Positions 61,794 to 64,000 of a stretch of DNA of 64,000 nucleotides are shown here, in pieces. The notes beneath the pieces were generated by a model. The model did not search any database, had not been told where the DNA came from, and saw only the letters and a list, made by a program, of their open reading frames with translations. A program made the position numbers and the translations under genes. Every line of letters starts with the position of its first letter. Positions within the stretch are counted from its first letter, which is position 1. Origin of the DNA: JAAYBQ01 sp035403465 (lineage in GTDB: Bacteria; Spirochaetota; UBA4802; UBA5550); contig DAONFG010000002.1 in NCBI GenBank assembly GCA_035403465.1, positions 131,805-195,804 on the forward strand. The letters are read 5' to 3'.

Positions 61794-63095
61794 ATGCTAG
61801 CCAACAATCTTCTCAGCATTGACCCATATGAAATATGCTCTATCCGACCCCCAACGGAAAACAGCAGCCTGACGTTCAGACTTGCAAAAAACTGTTACTG
61901 GAATAAATGCGCGTTCTGTCCCGTTTACAAGACCGGCGCAAAATTTTCACGAAGAACAATTGGTGACGTGCTGAATGACATAACAAATGCAAAGCGTATA
62001 TTTAACCTGCTGAATGAACACATTTTCATGAACAATCCATTCGGCAGGGATGATGCTGCACTATACAGCCTGATTACAGCCATAAAGCATGCACACATCA
62101 AATACGGAAAAATTAAATCGCTTCATGAAAAATCAAACGACCTTGAAGAGGACCCGTCCATTGACGAAAGAATGAAATGGTTCCTGACATGGTTCAAGGA
62201 CAAGCCCACAATCGAAGACAGCCTTACGCATATCTATTCATGGGTACTCAGCGGCGGCAAAACCTGTTTTCTCGGCGATTCCGACGCTCTCATCTTTACA
62301 CCGGAATTTATCAGCAGGGTTACTGATGCCATAAGGACAAGCTTTCCTTCAATAAACAGGATCACGGTCTATGGCCGCACAAAAACTGCAGCAAGACTGC
62401 GCACGGCTGATGAACTGAAACAGTTTGCTGAAGCTGGAATAAACAGGATACACTTCGGGATGGAAAGCGGCAGTGACCAGGTGCTTTCCCTTGTAAACAA
62501 AGGCGTGACCTCAGCAGAACATATTGAGGCCGCGCTAAAAGTCCGGGCTGCCGGGATCTCATGCTCCGTTTACGTCATGCCCGGACTCGGCGGCATGGAA
62601 CTGTCAGTAAAACACGGCCAGGATACAGCGGCAACTCTCACGGCGATGAATCCCGACTTTATCCGCCTCCGGACTCTTGAAATATTCCCGGGTACGGGTC
62701 TTCAGAAACTTACAGCAGCAGGGACATTTACTGAAGCTACAGAGGAACAGGTCATACGTGAAATCCGCACCATGATTCTCGACATCGGCTGTGAAACTGA
62801 AATCGTAAGCGACAGCGCCACAAACCTGCTCGAAGTTAATGGACGGCTTCCCAGGGACCGCAAGTCCATGCTGGAACAGATTGATTCTTACCTGTCACTG
62901 GGGAGCAGGGAGAAACTGGAATTCAGCCTGAATTCAAGAATCCAGTCATTCATGGGACAATACGGCGGACTTTCGGGGGAGATTTTCAGCATGATTCAAA
63001 AGGGGATCTCCGGCAGCACCCTTGATGCTTCAGTCTTTTCTGATGATGAGCTTGTCTCCATAACAAAAATGGTCCGCGGCAGGCTCATGCCCTGA
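61794..63095 (+). CDS. Radical SAM protein
   Basis: 433 residues. Cluster motif NCYWNKCAFC (C-x4-C-x2-C, about residues 33-42), RITVYGRTKT, GINRIHFGMESGSDQVL and a late VMPGLGG are those of COG1032-like radical SAM proteins. No B12-binding domain is seen. Reaction unknown. 37 nt after the partial receptor gene. Confidence 0.85.
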   Translation: MLANNLLSIDPYEICSIRPPTENSSLTFRLAKNCYWNKCAFCPVYKTGAKFSRRTIGDVLNDITNAKRIFNLLNEHIFMNNPFGRDDAALYSLITAIKHAHIKYGKIKSLHEKSNDLEEDPSIDERMKWFLTWFKDKPTIEDSLTHIYSWVLSGGKTCFLGDSDALIFTPEFISRVTDAIRTSFPSINRITVYGRTKTAARLRTADELKQFAEAGINRIHFGMESGSDQVLSLVNKGVTSAEHIEAALKVRAAGISCSVYVMPGLGGMELSVKHGQDTAATLTAMNPDFIRLRTLEIFPGTGLQKLTAAGTFTEATEEQVIREIRTMILDIGCETEIVSDSATNLLEVNGRLPRDRKSMLEQIDSYLSLGSREKLEFSLNSRIQSFMGQYGGLSGEIFSMIQKGISGSTLDASVFSDDELVSITKMVRGRLMP

Positions 63096-63096
63096 G

Positions 63097-64000
63097 TCAG
63101 CATGAAGTGATTTTTTTCCATCCCTTAAGCATGAGATCATCATCGGCAAACAGCGAGTAGCATGAAAAATACTGTCTCAGATTATCTGAATATCCAGGCT
63201 TAATAGTGAGCCCCTCACCTGCAGACTCAAGACAGTCTGGCCAGGCATTAAGGCCCTCCTGTACCAGCGATTGCCCTCTCCCGGATACATCGGAAAACAT
63301 GTAAAGAAAAAGCGGTTCAAACATGAAGGCGGCCTTTTCAATTGCATCACCGGCAGGTTCAGGCACATTCAGGCATGATGTAAAATAATCATAAACAACC
63401 ATGGGGTATATTGTCACCGGGATTCCGAATATATCACCGGCTTTTCTGCTCAGTTCGATTGATATTTCCCTGCTGCTGAAATCATCAAAAAGTACTGATG
63501 TGAATAACCTTTTATGTTCTTCCCCGGATTCAACCCTGACCGATTTTTTAAGCCTGATAAAATCAAAATCAGCCGTGCTGCTCCCTTTACTTACAGGCAC
63601 CAGCCGCGACTTGAAATATATTCTTTGTGTGCTGTATGACGGGAATGTTGCGGAATCCCCCGCTTTAACAATTGCTCCCGAATTCGCCGAAAATTTAAAA
63701 TCAAGCCGCAGTATATGGATAAAGTCAACAACCCTGCCACTTAAAGATGAGAAGAGGTGAATTGAATGCTCCTCAGAAGCCGGATTCCTTTTTTCCATAT
63801 ATAAATGCCCTGCAAGAAATCCCGGAATCACCTTTGAAACTATTTTAACTATTTCAGAAGCATTATTATGGCCTATGCTGGAAACTGGAATTGCAGGGAT
63901 TACAATAGGTGCCTTAAGGTAAAAAAACTCCCGCAGCGTTTCATCAATAAAAACACCATTGATCGAGTTGCCCTGCTCTTTCTTAAGCGAACCGAGAATT
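63097..64000 (-). CDS. Unidentified protein, start outside window
   Basis: The frame stays open to the right edge (at least 301 residues), so the real start is beyond 64000. The visible part has several beta strands and a conserved-looking segment PSYSTQRIYFKSRLVPV, then helices. It may be distantly PilZ-like (as in spirochaetal DUF1577) but I cannot confirm this. Its stop is 1 nt from the convergent radical SAM stop. Confidence 0.7.
   Translation of the reverse strand, partial: ILGSLKKEQGNSINGVFIDETLREFFYLKAPIVIPAIPVSSIGHNNASEIVKIVSKVIPGFLAGHLYMEKRNPASEEHSIHLFSSLSGRVVDFIHILRLDFKFSANSGAIVKAGDSATFPSYSTQRIYFKSRLVPVSKGSSTADFDFIRLKKSVRVESGEEHKRLFTSVLFDDFSSREISIELSRKAGDIFGIPVTIYPMVVYDYFTSCLNVPEPAGDAIEKAAFMFEPLFLYMFSDVSGRGQSLVQEGLNAWPDCLESAGEGLTIKPGYSDNLRQYFSCYSLFADDDLMLKGWKKITSC

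Noticed and set aside
61794..63095. Radical SAM plus neighbours as a peptide-modification (RiPP) cluster
   Set aside because: No short precursor gene, no SPASM domain and no exporter nearby; the cluster motif fits general COG1032 proteins.
1..64000. CRISPR array, prophage, integron or defence island
   Set aside because: No regularly spaced repeats, phage structural genes, integrases or known defence genes were found.

Overview
This 64 kb window is dense, ordinary chromosomal DNA of a diderm bacterium of medium GC. Signs of two membranes are bactofilin, an outer-membrane beta-barrel protein, many lipoproteins and DsbD. Chemotaxis genes, paired cyclic-nucleotide-binding proteins, TPR and ankyrin proteins, a ComFB-domain protein and the polyamine gene set would fit Spirochaetota or a neighbouring deep lineage. 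This placement is an inference from gene content only. There is no rRNA, CRISPR array, prophage or intact insertion sequence.

Region by region. 1-3.8 kb: secreted or unknown proteins, a YycJ-type metallo-hydrolase and a C39-like cysteine peptidase. 3.8-10 kb: a run of minus-strand genes (LysM/degenerate LytM protein, amidohydrolase, cNMP-TPR protein, Crp-like regulator, tRNA-Arg(CCT), prfA, prmC and selenocysteine tRNA) ending at a strong terminator; the organism therefore very probably uses selenocysteine. 10-15.4 kb: a chemoreceptor, nikR with a broken small gene behind it, a methyltransferase and an SDR enzyme. 15.4-21.3 kb: a Nudix hydrolase, an unusual acyltransferase-alpha/beta-hydrolase fusion, a dihydrouridine synthase with a 21-bp inverted repeat at its 5' end, small zinc-ribbon, TPR and membrane proteins, and bactofilin. 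21.6-24.6 kb: a long-chain acyl-CoA synthetase behind a near-consensus sigma70 promoter, and a CDF metal transporter.

24.6-31 kb is a complete polyamine operon: arginine decarboxylase, carboxy(nor)spermidine synthase, carboxy(nor)spermidine decarboxylase and agmatinase, then an SGNH esterase. Together these should make arginine into agmatine, then putrescine, then carboxyspermidine and spermidine without S-adenosylmethionine decarboxylase. 31-43 kb: an active-type M23 peptidase, ispG, an outer-membrane protein, an ankyrin protein, lon, a ComFB-domain protein, tadA, a nitroreductase and a hybrid histidine kinase. 42.8-46 kb: a tiny secreted protein made of YGED repeats, DsbD and a HAD phosphatase. 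46.2-50.8 kb: a full branched-chain amino-acid-type ABC importer. 50.8-54 kb: an inositol-phosphatase-like protein that appears to start at CTG, and an MMPL/RND exporter.

54-59 kb is the classical rpmH-rnpA-yidD-yidC-jag-mnmE cluster (minus strand); dnaA is not next to rpmH, where a TIGR01777 epimerase sits instead. 60-63 kb holds cheW, a chemoreceptor that seems to have lost its second membrane helix, HAMP and signalling tip, and a radical SAM protein. The window ends inside an unidentified minus-strand gene. Two copies of one interspersed inverted-repeat family (1183-1293 and 12671-12843), plus a different inverted-end element (311-454), lie between genes.
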